A program made the position numbers and the translations under genes. DNA of 64,000 nt. Origin: Robiginitalea biformata HTCC2501. Lineage in GTDB: Bacteria; Bacteroidota; Bacteroidia; Flavobacteriales; Flavobacteriaceae. Location of the stretch: contig NC_013222.1 of assembly GCF_000024125.1 (NCBI RefSeq), positions 2,148,501 to 2,212,500 of the forward strand. The letters run 5' to 3'. This document shows, one piece after another, positions 33,625-41,628 of the stretch (position 1 is its first letter; each line of letters opens with the position of its first letter). A model generated the notes under the pieces. The model did not search any database. It was not told where the DNA came from and saw only the letters and a program-made list of their open reading frames with translations.

Positions 33625-36323
33625 AAATTGGAGCGTTGGCTCCGGTTCTCCCACTTCAGGTCGCTCAGGATGCTCGCCTTGATGCCGATAAAGAAATACC
33701 AGCGTTCCAGGGAGCCAAAGGGCGTCCAGTCAAAGGTCAGTTTAAAACTCTTCAAATCGCGGGCAAATCCAAGGCGGGTAAGCCCGAAGCCGTTCCGTAC
33801 GAAATCGTAGGAGGAAGTCACGCTTACATCCCAGCGCGGGGCCAGGGTGACGTTTCCGTTAAACATGAGCACGTGGTTGGTGAGCTGCCCGTTCCGGTTG
33901 GTGTTCGAATAATTCATGGCGTAAGACAGGTTCACGTTCCAGGGGATTTTCGAGGCCCAGGCCGGGTTTTCGATGTCGTCCGGATCCCGGTTGTCAAAGG
34001 CGGTGGCGTTCAAATCGTTGGCCCTGCCGAACAAATCGTCGGTCCGCCCGCCGCTGGCTGCCACATAGGTGTCCCCGTCGTAGGGGTCGTCCGGGTCAAT
34101 CTCGGTATCCTTATCCTGAAAATCCTTACTGCTGAGTTTATACGTCAGGTTCAGGCGCGCGTTGGTGAGCCTGAACAGCCCGCCCCCGTTGTTGATGTTG
34201 AGCTTGTCTATGCGGGCTCCGGTGTTGTTGATGGCGTAGGGATCCAGGCTGGCCCCGAAGTTGACAGACACCTTGTTGTCGAACAGGTTCGTCCCCCCGG
34301 TCATGCTAATCGGGCTCAGCTTCAGGGAATCGGCCTCAAAATTATAACTGGTGCTGAAATTCAGGCTGTTGAGCAGCATGATCTTCTTGGGTTCGGTGGC
34401 CGTGGAATCCCGGTCGCGGACCTTGGCCTCCACAGTGTTGGCCAGCGAAAAAGACATGGAATTTGACTGCCCCTGCCGCGGGGAACCGTAGAGGGAATTC
34501 TGGAACCGTGTAAAGAAGAGCGCATCTCCGGTGGACTGGTTCACCTCTTCCTCGTAGTACTGGTCAAAGGACGGCGCCCAGCCGTAGCTGACCGTGGGCC
34601 GAACCACATGGCGGATGGCCTGGATTTTCCGATCCTCCCCAAAATTAAACTGCCCGTAGAGCGTCGTCCCGACACTTGCGCTTAGGCTGTACTGGTTGAA
34701 GCGGTCAAACCCCTGGATCGTATCCCGTTCAATGGTTTCCGTTTCCGGGTTGTATACCTGGTCCAGGGTTTGCCAGGTCCAGACATCTTCATAGGTTCCC
34801 CCCAGGCTGACGCTGAAGAATTTGGCCACCTTGAAGTTGGTGGCGATCGGGATCCGGTGGCGGGCCCCCATCTGGGCGTTGTCGAACATGCGGCCTGTCA
34901 GAAAATCCTCCGTGGTGGTTTGTATGCTGTTTCGGGCATTCAGGTCGTACTGGAAGTTGATATTCTGGAAGACCCCCTTCTTAACCCCTTCCCGGGGGGC
35001 AAAGGGGAAGATCCGCTCCATACTCGCCTGGAGCGTCGGGAGGGTTACGCTCACGGCATCGGTATTCGTATTCTGGTTATGCGTGGCCGTCAGGCTGACG
35101 TTCACGGACGGGTAGGCCGGGAAGGTCTTGGAATAGGAGATGGAGGAAGACAGGTCGTTTACCTGGGTGTTCGGCAGGTTTTGCTGCAACAGCGAATTCC
35201 GGTAATACTGGCTGCTCCCCAGATTCACCGAGGCGGAGAAACGGGAATTCGGGTTCGCTTTCGCATCCTGGGCGTGACTGATCTGTATATTGTAGATCGT
35301 GGACCGGGAATAATCGTCAAATCCCTTCTGGCTCCGCACCAGGTTTTCGTACCGGAAATTCACGTTCCCCCGGAACCGGTAGCGTTTGGAATAGACGGAC
35401 TGGGTCCGGAATCCGTAACTCCCGTTGGTGTACAGGTCGCCGGTAAGGGTCAGGTCCACATAGTCGCTGATGGGCAGGTAGTACCCGCCATTCTGGAGGA
35501 AATAGCCACGGTCCGGGTCGTTCCCGAAGGTCGGCATCATGATCCCCGCCGTCCGGCCCGTAGTGAGCGGAAAATAGGCAAAGGGCAGGGCGATGGGGGT
35601 GGGGACGTCCACGATATACAGGTTGCTGAAACCTGCAATCACCTTTTTCTTGGGGACGAATTTGGCCTTGCGCACCCGAATATAATAGTCCGGGTCGATG
35701 GTATCCTTGGAGGTGGTCAGCTTTCCCTCGCTCAGGAAGTACACCGAATCGTTCTCCTTCTTGGTCCGCTCCGCATATACCTTCATCGCATCGCTCCCCA
35801 GCTGGCCGAGCCCCGCCTGCTGCTCGGTCCGGGAATTCCAGATAATGGCCTTTTCCGTGTCGAAATTAAATCGGATCGAATCCGGGATGACCTCCTGGTC
35901 GCCCTGTTTAAAGAAGGGGAGTTGGGAATAGTTCCCCAGGGAATCCTTCATCCTGCCCGCGTAGACCTCGTTGCGCACATAATCCAGCACGATAATCCCC
36001 GCCTTGAGCTCCGTATCCTGGTAGTAGATTTCCGCTTCGTTGTAGAGGTAGATTTTCTGTTCCTGCCTGCTAATACGCACGTAATCCTTGGCGGTGTATT
36101 TTATCTGGTCCATGATCGTGCCCCCAGTGGCCGGGGCAGCCGCCTGGGCAGAGTCTTGCGGCACCTCCGCCCCCGGCAGGCCGCGCAGCACCTGCGGGGC
36201 AGCCAGCGTATCGCCAAGCGGCTTGATCGGAAGGGGCCGGGCGATGTCTTCCTGCGCCCAAAAAATCCCCGGGACCAATACCATGAGACCCAGTAAAAGA
36301 AACAGTTGTCTATTTGATTGCAA
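33618..36323 (-). CDS. lptD: LPS-assembly protein LptD-like (OstA family), outer membrane
   Basis: This protein of about 901 residues should insert lipopolysaccharide into the outer leaflet. TTG 36323 is preferred because it begins a signal peptide (QSNRQLFLLL to IFWAQ); TTG 36356 is an alternative, and no ATG is available. An N-terminal OstA-like beta-jellyroll (about 80-240) has DYVRISRQEQKIYLYNEAEI-like sequence (core KIYLYNEAEIYYQD). A large beta barrel follows, with SNLYIVDVPTPIALPFAYFP at its entry (PTPIALPFAYFPL). The length fits the Bacteroidota version. It is divergent from the amidase gene. Confidence 0.9.
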   Translation of the reverse strand: MQSNRQLFLLLGLMVLVPGIFWAQEDIARPLPIKPLGDTLAAPQVLRGLPGAEVPQDSAQAAAPATGGTIMDQIKYTAKDYVRISRQEQKIYLYNEAEIYYQDTELKAGIIVLDYVRNEVYAGRMKDSLGNYSQLPFFKQGDQEVIPDSIRFNFDTEKAIIWNSRTEQQAGLGQLGSDAMKVYAERTKKENDSVYFLSEGKLTTSKDTIDPDYYIRVRKAKFVPKKKVIAGFSNLYIVDVPTPIALPFAYFPLTTGRTAGIMMPTFGNDPDRGYFLQNGGYYLPISDYVDLTLTGDLYTNGSYGFRTQSVYSKRYRFRGNVNFRYENLVRSQKGFDDYSRSTIYNIQISHAQDAKANPNSRFSASVNLGSSQYYRNSLLQQNLPNTQVNDLSSSISYSKTFPAYPSVNVSLTATHNQNTNTDAVSVTLPTLQASMERIFPFAPREGVKKGVFQNINFQYDLNARNSIQTTTEDFLTGRMFDNAQMGARHRIPIATNFKVAKFFSVSLGGTYEDVWTWQTLDQVYNPETETIERDTIQGFDRFNQYSLSASVGTTLYGQFNFGEDRKIQAIRHVVRPTVSYGWAPSFDQYYEEEVNQSTGDALFFTRFQNSLYGSPRQGQSNSMSFSLANTVEAKVRDRDSTATEPKKIMLLNSLNFSTSYNFEADSLKLSPISMTGGTNLFDNKVSVNFGASLDPYAINNTGARIDKLNINNGGGLFRLTNARLNLTYKLSSKDFQDKDTEIDPDDPYDGDTYVAASGGRTDDLFGRANDLNATAFDNRDPDDIENPAWASKIPWNVNLSYAMNYSNTNRNGQLTNHVLMFNGNVTLAPRWDVSVTSSYDFVRNGFGLTRLGFARDLKSFKLTFDWTPFGSLERWYFFIGIKASILSDLKWENRSQRSNFN

Positions 36324-36369
36324 GTTGATAAGTCCTATTTTTGTACGGGTCGGCAACGGAATCAGTGGT

Positions 36370-36377
36370 CAAACTTA
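36370..36377 (-). promoter_or_regulatory. Flavobacterial -7 box for lptD
   Basis: Read leftward the sequence is TAAGTTTG, an exact TAnnTTTG match. A TTTG lies 23 bases further upstream, which fits the loose -33 spacing known in Flavobacterium. The transcript would start near 36363, which gives TTG 36323 a 40-base leader and TTG 36356 almost none. Confidence 0.5.
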
Positions 36378-36457
36378 CATATTTTTCCCGCTGGATCGTG
36401 CAAATTAGAACAAATTTAACCCGCTTGAAATTGGATACATACTCGAGAAACAGGGCG

Positions 36458-37816
36458 ATGCGAAGGATCGTTGAGCTGGGCGTCCTGTGGTTGTTTTCCA
36501 CCGCTCTAACCGCACAGGCACCCCCCGGCAGGGCCGGGGTGCCGGATCCGTTTACCGTTGTCCTGGATGCCGGGCACGGCGGCCACGACCCGGGCAACCT
36601 CGGCAATGGCTACCTGGAGAAGAATATCGCGCTGAACATCGTGCTGGAGGTGGGGAAGGCCCTGGAAAAGGAGCCCAACACGGAAGTTATCTACACGCGG
36701 AAGGACGACAGTTTTGTAGATCTCTACGTACGCGGGGAGATTGCCAACAAGGCCAAGGCCGATCTGTTTGTCTCCGTGCATTGCGACTCCCATACCTCAA
36801 ATGCCCATGGGGCCGGAACGTTTGTTTTGGGGCTGCATGCCAATGAGCAGAATTTCGAAATAGCCAAAAAGGAAAACTCGGTTATCTACCTGGAGGACAA
36901 TTACGAGACGCGATACGCGGAATACGATATCAATTCCCCGGAGTCCGTGATTGGCCTGACCATCATGCAGGAGGAATTTCTGGACCAGAGCATCCTGCTA
37001 GGCAAACTGATGCAGGACCGGTTTACCGAAGACCTGAAGCGAAACGACCGGAAGGTGAAACAGGCCGGGTTTATCGTGCTCCACCAGACTTTTATGCCCA
37101 GCGTCTTGGTGGAAACCGGGTTTTTGACCAACAAAGACGAGGGCCGCTATTTGAATTCCCCGAAAGGGCAGCAGGAGATGGGCCGCGCCATTGCCGATGC
37201 CATCCTGGCCTACCGGGAAAGCCTGGGAACCGAGCCCAACCCGGTCCTCCCGGGAACCGGGCTACCCGCGGAAACCTCCACCGCATCTTCCAAACAGCCG
37301 ACCCCAACATCCAAACCTGCTGATTCCGGATTGAAACCCGCACCAACCGTATCCCCGGAGGGTGGGAAAACGGACCCGGAGGAAGAGAAAGCGGATAAAG
37401 ACCCGGTTGCCGATTCGCAAACCACAGGCCTGCCTATGGATGGAAACGGGAACGCCTCTGAGGAAAAGACCCCGGCGCAAAATGTGGAGCCAGCCGGCGG
37501 GGAACCCGCCCCGGGCAAGGCGGCAACAGCCAAAGACCGGGCCGAGGCACTCAATATCAATTTCAAGGTGCAGTTGGTGGCCGTCAGCCGGGACCCGGAC
37601 CTGAACCCGAATAATTTCAACGGTCTGCCGGGGCTCTCCAAGGAGCGCCACGAAAAGATATACCGGGTGCTTTACGGGAATACCCGGTCCTATTCGGATG
37701 CGGAAAAATTGCAGTCCATAGCCTGGCAACGGGGATATCCCTCGGCCTATATCGTGGCGTACAGGGACGGGGAACGCATCCCGGTTCCGGAAGCGCTTGC
37801 ACTGCTGCGGGATTGA
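36458..37816 (+). CDS. N-acetylmuramoyl-L-alanine amidase with C-terminal SPOR-like domain
   Basis: This secreted zinc amidase of 452 residues cleaves the bond between MurNAc and the stem peptide. ATG 36458 starts a signal peptide ending ALTAQ. The Amidase_3 domain (about 32-265) shows VVLDAGHGGHDPG with His40, Glu54 in LEKNIAL, His108 in SVHCDSH and catalytic Glu in VLVETGFLTN. A linker rich in Pro, Glu, Thr and Ser follows (about 270-365). The last 85 residues resemble a SPOR-type domain, suggesting septal peptidoglycan targeting. The amidase, mlaD and Fe-S genes all read rightward. Confidence 0.92.
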   Translation: MRRIVELGVLWLFSTALTAQAPPGRAGVPDPFTVVLDAGHGGHDPGNLGNGYLEKNIALNIVLEVGKALEKEPNTEVIYTRKDDSFVDLYVRGEIANKAKADLFVSVHCDSHTSNAHGAGTFVLGLHANEQNFEIAKKENSVIYLEDNYETRYAEYDINSPESVIGLTIMQEEFLDQSILLGKLMQDRFTEDLKRNDRKVKQAGFIVLHQTFMPSVLVETGFLTNKDEGRYLNSPKGQQEMGRAIADAILAYRESLGTEPNPVLPGTGLPAETSTASSKQPTPTSKPADSGLKPAPTVSPEGGKTDPEEEKADKDPVADSQTTGLPMDGNGNASEEKTPAQNVEPAGGEPAPGKAATAKDRAEALNINFKVQLVAVSRDPDLNPNNFNGLPGLSKERHEKIYRVLYGNTRSYSDAEKLQSIAWQRGYPSAYIVAYRDGERIPVPEALALLRD

Positions 37817-37840
37817 ACACCCCTATCCAAAAATTATTTC

Positions 37841-37848
37841 TAATTTTG
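37841..37848 (+). promoter_or_regulatory. Flavobacterial -7 box for mlaD
   Basis: TAATTTTG matches TAnnTTTG exactly and lies 22 bases before the TTG start of the MCE-domain gene. A TTG 25 bases upstream is slightly too far for a normal -33 element. It suggests that mlaD can be transcribed apart from the amidase gene. Confidence 0.45.
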
Positions 37849-37870
37849 TTAGGAACCCAACACAGCGCTA

Positions 37871-38839
37871 TTGAAACTCTCCAGGGAAATTAAAACAGGA
37901 ATCATCGTAGTCGGCGGCATCCTGTTATTCATCTTAGGCTTCTCCTACCTCAAATCCACCCCGCTTTTTGACGACAGTAAGACTTTCTATGTGGTCTACG
38001 ACCATGTGGGCGGGTTGCAGACCGGTACATCGGTCAGCATCAACGGGTACACGGTGGGAACCGTCAACGACATCCGGTTCAAGGACAATTCCGGGAAACT
38101 GCTGGTGACATTCAGCGTGAACAAGAATTTTGATTTTTCCCGAAACAGCCAGGCCGAGTTGTTCGATACGGGAATTATCGGAGGGAAGGGCATCCAGATC
38201 CAACCCGTATTCGACGGGGCACCCATGGCAAAAAGCGGGGACACGCTCCCGTCCAGCATACGCCCGGGCCTCACCGAGCTGGTGCAGCAAAAGCTCACCC
38301 CCCTGCAAATGAAGGTGGAGGGGGCCGTTTCCAATGCAGACTCCCTGCTGATCAACTTCAACCAGGTACTGGACGATGCCACCAAGGCAAACCTCCGCCA
38401 GGGTATCGAAGGACTCAACGAACTGGTCAGCAGTTTCCAGAAGACGGCGGACGGCATCAACGAGCTACTCGGCCGGAACCAGTCGCAACTGGACAGTACC
38501 ATCGACAATTTTGGCCGCATTTCGGCCAACCTCGCAGGTGTTTCGGATACGCTTGCCAACGCCGGGCTGGGGGAGACGGTGGAGCAACTACAGGAGACCC
38601 TAACGAACCTCAGTGCGGTTATCGCCCGAATTGAAAGCGGGGAAGGGACGATGGGGCGGCTCATGAAAGACGAAGCGCTCTATGAGAACCTCTCGGAGGC
38701 TTCCCGGGAACTCGACCTGCTGCTCCAGGACTTCCGCCTGAACCCCAAACGGTATGTGAACGTTTCGGTCTTCGGAAAAAAACAGAAGGAATACACGTTG
38801 CCGGAAGACGATCCGGCTGAGAATCAGCAACCCGAATAA
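37871..38839 (+). CDS. mlaD: MlaD/MCE-domain lipid transport protein
   Basis: This 322-residue protein starts at TTG 37871 and has one N-terminal transmembrane helix (about 10-27). A single MCE domain (about 37-115) follows, with YDHVGGLQTGTSVSINGYTVG. The rest is mostly helical (about 130-300), as in the tunnel-forming MlaD/MCE proteins. It should bind lipids in the periplasm and work with an MlaE/MlaF ABC transporter, which is not in this window. The stop shares one base with the start of the next gene (TAATG). Confidence 0.9.
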   Translation: MKLSREIKTGIIVVGGILLFILGFSYLKSTPLFDDSKTFYVVYDHVGGLQTGTSVSINGYTVGTVNDIRFKDNSGKLLVTFSVNKNFDFSRNSQAELFDTGIIGGKGIQIQPVFDGAPMAKSGDTLPSSIRPGLTELVQQKLTPLQMKVEGAVSNADSLLINFNQVLDDATKANLRQGIEGLNELVSSFQKTADGINELLGRNQSQLDSTIDNFGRISANLAGVSDTLANAGLGETVEQLQETLTNLSAVIARIESGEGTMGRLMKDEALYENLSEASRELDLLLQDFRLNPKRYVNVSVFGKKQKEYTLPEDDPAENQQPE

Positions 38840-40161
38840 TGCAATACCTCCCCAACATCCTGTTTGTTCTGGCCCTTGCCGTCGGAATCGGGTTTTTTGC
38901 GCGCAATATCCGGCGACTGACGCGCAATATCCGGCTGGGACGGGAGGTGGCTGCCGATGGTACCCGGGCGGAACGATTCGGAAATATGGCCCGTATTGCC
39001 CTGGGCCAACAGAAGATGGTGGTTCGTCCCGTAGCCGGGTTGCTGCACGTGATCGTCTACCTGGGCTTTATCATTATCAACATCGAAGTGCTCGAGATTA
39101 TCATCGACGGGATTTTCGGGACGCACCGCATATTTGCATTCCTGGGCCCCGTTTACGACGTGTTGATAGCCACATTCGAAATACTGGCGCTACTGGTCCT
39201 GGTGGCTGTCATCGTATTCTGGTTGCGGCGGAATGCGCTCCGGCTGCAGCGATTCTGGAAACCCGAAATGAAGGGCTGGCCAAAACGGGATGCAGACTGG
39301 ATCCTCTACATTGAGGCGATCCTGATGGTCCTGTTCCTGACGATGAACGCGGCCGACTATTCCCTGCAACAGCTGGGGGCAGACCACTATGTGGAGGCGG
39401 GGGCCTACCCGGTGAGCTCCCTGTTGGCGGGGTGGATGTCCGGGTGGACGGAAAGTACGCTGATTGCCGTGGAACGAACGGCCTGGTGGCTGCATATACT
39501 CGGCATCCTGTTTTTCCTGAATTACCTCTATTATTCCAAGCACCTGCATATCCTGCTGGCCTTCCCGAACACTTATTGGGGAAGGGTAAAACCCCAGGGC
39601 GCCTTTAACAACCTGGAATCTGTACAAAAGGAAGTGGCCCTGATGATGGACCCGGAGGCAGATCCCTATGCTGCCCCGCTTGACGACGCCGAACCCCCGG
39701 CTAAATTCGGGGCTTCCGATGTCATGGACCTCAGCCGGATACAGCTGCTTAACGCCTACACCTGCACGGAGTGCGGAAGGTGCACCTCGGAGTGCCCCGC
39801 CAATCAAACGGGTAAGAAACTCTCGCCCCGGAAGATTATGATGGACACCCGCGACCGCCTGGAGGAAGTTGGCCGGAAGATCGAAGCGAACAACGGTACC
39901 TGGGAACCGGACGGCCGGCAATTGCTGGACGACTATATCACCCGGGAAGAACTCTGGGCCTGCACCACCTGCAATGCCTGTGTGGAAGCCTGCCCGGTGA
40001 GCATCGATCCGTTGTCGATTATCATGGATATGCGGCGCTATCTGGTCATGGAACAGTCGGCGGCCCCCCAGGAGCTGAATGTCATGATGGGGAATATCGA
40101 AAACAACGGTGCCCCCTGGCCATTTAACCAGATGGACCGGCTGAATTGGAAGGACGAATAA
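38839..40161 (+). CDS. Membrane-bound (Fe-S) oxidoreductase, NarI-like plus HdrC-like
   Basis: This 440-residue protein has about five or six transmembrane helices in its first 240 residues, resembling nitrate reductase gamma/heme-b subunits. A 4Fe-4S dicluster domain follows: CTECGRCTSECP and CTTCNACVEACP. The second domain matches HdrC and glycolate-oxidase-type electron carriers. The partner at 40211 is HdrB-like, so the two probably form a quinone-linked electron transfer module. Electron donor and acceptor are not known. Translation is coupled to mlaD by overlap. Confidence 0.86.
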   Translation: MQYLPNILFVLALAVGIGFFARNIRRLTRNIRLGREVAADGTRAERFGNMARIALGQQKMVVRPVAGLLHVIVYLGFIIINIEVLEIIIDGIFGTHRIFAFLGPVYDVLIATFEILALLVLVAVIVFWLRRNALRLQRFWKPEMKGWPKRDADWILYIEAILMVLFLTMNAADYSLQQLGADHYVEAGAYPVSSLLAGWMSGWTESTLIAVERTAWWLHILGILFFLNYLYYSKHLHILLAFPNTYWGRVKPQGAFNNLESVQKEVALMMDPEADPYAAPLDDAEPPAKFGASDVMDLSRIQLLNAYTCTECGRCTSECPANQTGKKLSPRKIMMDTRDRLEEVGRKIEANNGTWEPDGRQLLDDYITREELWACTTCNACVEACPVSIDPLSIIMDMRRYLVMEQSAAPQELNVMMGNIENNGAPWPFNQMDRLNWKDE

Positions 40162-40210
40162 AGCAACCGACCGGGGATAAAATCTCACCGGCGGAAATGG
40201 AATAACGAGC

Positions 40211-41029
40211 ATGGAGAACAGTACCGACAAGAAGGAAAAGGACGGGGAAAAGGGCATTCCGACCCTGGCCGAGATGACCGCCGCTGGAGAAAAACCCGAG
40301 GTATTATTCTGGGTGGGCTGTGCCGGGAGTTTTGACGACCGCGCCAAAAAGATCACCAAGGCCTTTGTGCGCCTGTTGCAGAAGGCAGATGTCTCCTTTG
40401 CGGTCCTCGGGACGGAGGAAGGTTGTACGGGCGACCCGGCCAAACGCGCCGGGAACGAATTCCTGTTCCAGATGCAGGCCGCCATGAACATCCAGGTCCT
40501 CAACGGGTATGGGGTGGAGACCATCGTCACCACCTGCCCGCATTGTTTTAACACGCTGAAGAACGAATACCCGGGGCTGGGCGGTTCCTACAAGGTAATC
40601 CACCACACGAAGTTCCTGCAGGAATTGCTCGATTCCGGGCGGCTTACACTGGAAGGCGGGACCTTCCGCGGCAAGCGGATCACCTACCACGACCCCTGTT
40701 ACCTCGGACGCGCCAACGGCATCTACGAGGCCCCCAGGGAACTCATCCGGAAACTCGACGCGGAACTCGTGGAGATGCGCAGTTGCAAACAAAAAGGCCT
40801 CTGTTGCGGCGCCGGGGGTGCGCAGATGTTCAAGGAACCCGAAAAGGGGGACAAGGACGTGAATATTGAACGTACCGAACAGGCCATTGAAACCCAGCCG
40901 GAAGTCGTTGCCGCTGCCTGCCCGTTTTGCAATACGATGCTGACCGACGGCGTCAAGGGGAAGGATAAGGAAAAGGAAATGCAGGTGCTGGACCTGGCCG
41001 AATTGCTGGACCAGGCCGCGGACCTGTAA
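40211..41029 (+). CDS. (Fe-S)-binding CCG-domain protein (HdrB/LutA-like)
   Basis: This cytoplasmic 272-residue protein carries two CCG domains. The first has VGCAGSFDDR and CPHCFNTLKNEYPGLGG; the second has YHDPCYLGR, LCCGAGGAQMFK and CPFCNTML. These cysteine sets bind a non-cubane or 4Fe-4S cluster in HdrB, LutA and GlpC-type proteins. It lies 49 bases after the membrane Fe-S gene and should accept or deliver electrons through it. Redox substrate is unknown. Confidence 0.86.
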   Translation: MENSTDKKEKDGEKGIPTLAEMTAAGEKPEVLFWVGCAGSFDDRAKKITKAFVRLLQKADVSFAVLGTEEGCTGDPAKRAGNEFLFQMQAAMNIQVLNGYGVETIVTTCPHCFNTLKNEYPGLGGSYKVIHHTKFLQELLDSGRLTLEGGTFRGKRITYHDPCYLGRANGIYEAPRELIRKLDAELVEMRSCKQKGLCCGAGGAQMFKEPEKGDKDVNIERTEQAIETQPEVVAAACPFCNTMLTDGVKGKDKEKEMQVLDLAELLDQAADL

Positions 41030-41069
41030 TTGAGAAATGAAGAAGTAGGATCCATTAAATGCAGCGATT

Positions 41070-41552
41070 ATGTTAGTGCCATTTGAGGAATTGCCGGAAG
41101 AAGCGAGGGTCTGGGTTTACCAGGCCAACCGCTCGCTGACGGAAGAAGAAGCCGCTAAGCTCCGCGCCGATCTCGAATTGTTCCTGAAGGAATGGACCGC
41201 CCATGGGGCCGACCTGAAGGCGGGGTGCCAGTTGCCTTACAACCGGTTTGTCGTCATCGGCCTGGACCAGGATCTGAATGCCGCTTCGGGGTGTTCCATC
41301 GATGCCTCGGTGCGATTTATCCAGGGCCTGGAAGAGCAATTCGACATCGCACTGCTGGATAGGATGAATGTCACCTACCGCCAGGGGGAGTACTTTGCAT
41401 ATAAGCCCCTGGCAGATTTTCGCAAGATGGCCAAGGACAAAGCCGTTTCGGGAAAAACGGTTGTATTCAACAACCTGGTGACAAACAAACGCGAATTTGA
41501 AAACGACTGGGAAGTGCCTGCCTCCGAGAGCTGGCACAGCCGGTTTTTCTGA
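41070..41552 (+). CDS. Conserved Bacteroidota protein of unknown function
   Basis: This 160-residue acidic, soluble protein starts MLVPFEELPEEARVWVYQ and has no signal peptide or membrane helix. Its relatives are often labelled ABC transporter ATPase in databases, but there is no Walker motif here and that label looks wrong. Conserved-looking parts are LPYNRFVVIGLDQD and ASGCSIDASVRFIQGLE. It lies 40 bases after the HdrB-like gene and may share its transcript. Confidence 0.7.
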   Translation: MLVPFEELPEEARVWVYQANRSLTEEEAAKLRADLELFLKEWTAHGADLKAGCQLPYNRFVVIGLDQDLNAASGCSIDASVRFIQGLEEQFDIALLDRMNVTYRQGEYFAYKPLADFRKMAKDKAVSGKTVVFNNLVTNKREFENDWEVPASESWHSRFF

Positions 41553-41628
41553 CACGGCGGCCCGGCGGGCGGGACCGAGACGCAATAATTCAACCGCCCG
41601 GGAGTTAGTACCAAAGAGGATAGTGAGT

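Noticed and set aside
34770..36296. 508-codon open frame opposite lptD
   Set aside because: It mirrors the lptD coding frame, with no signal peptide or known fold.
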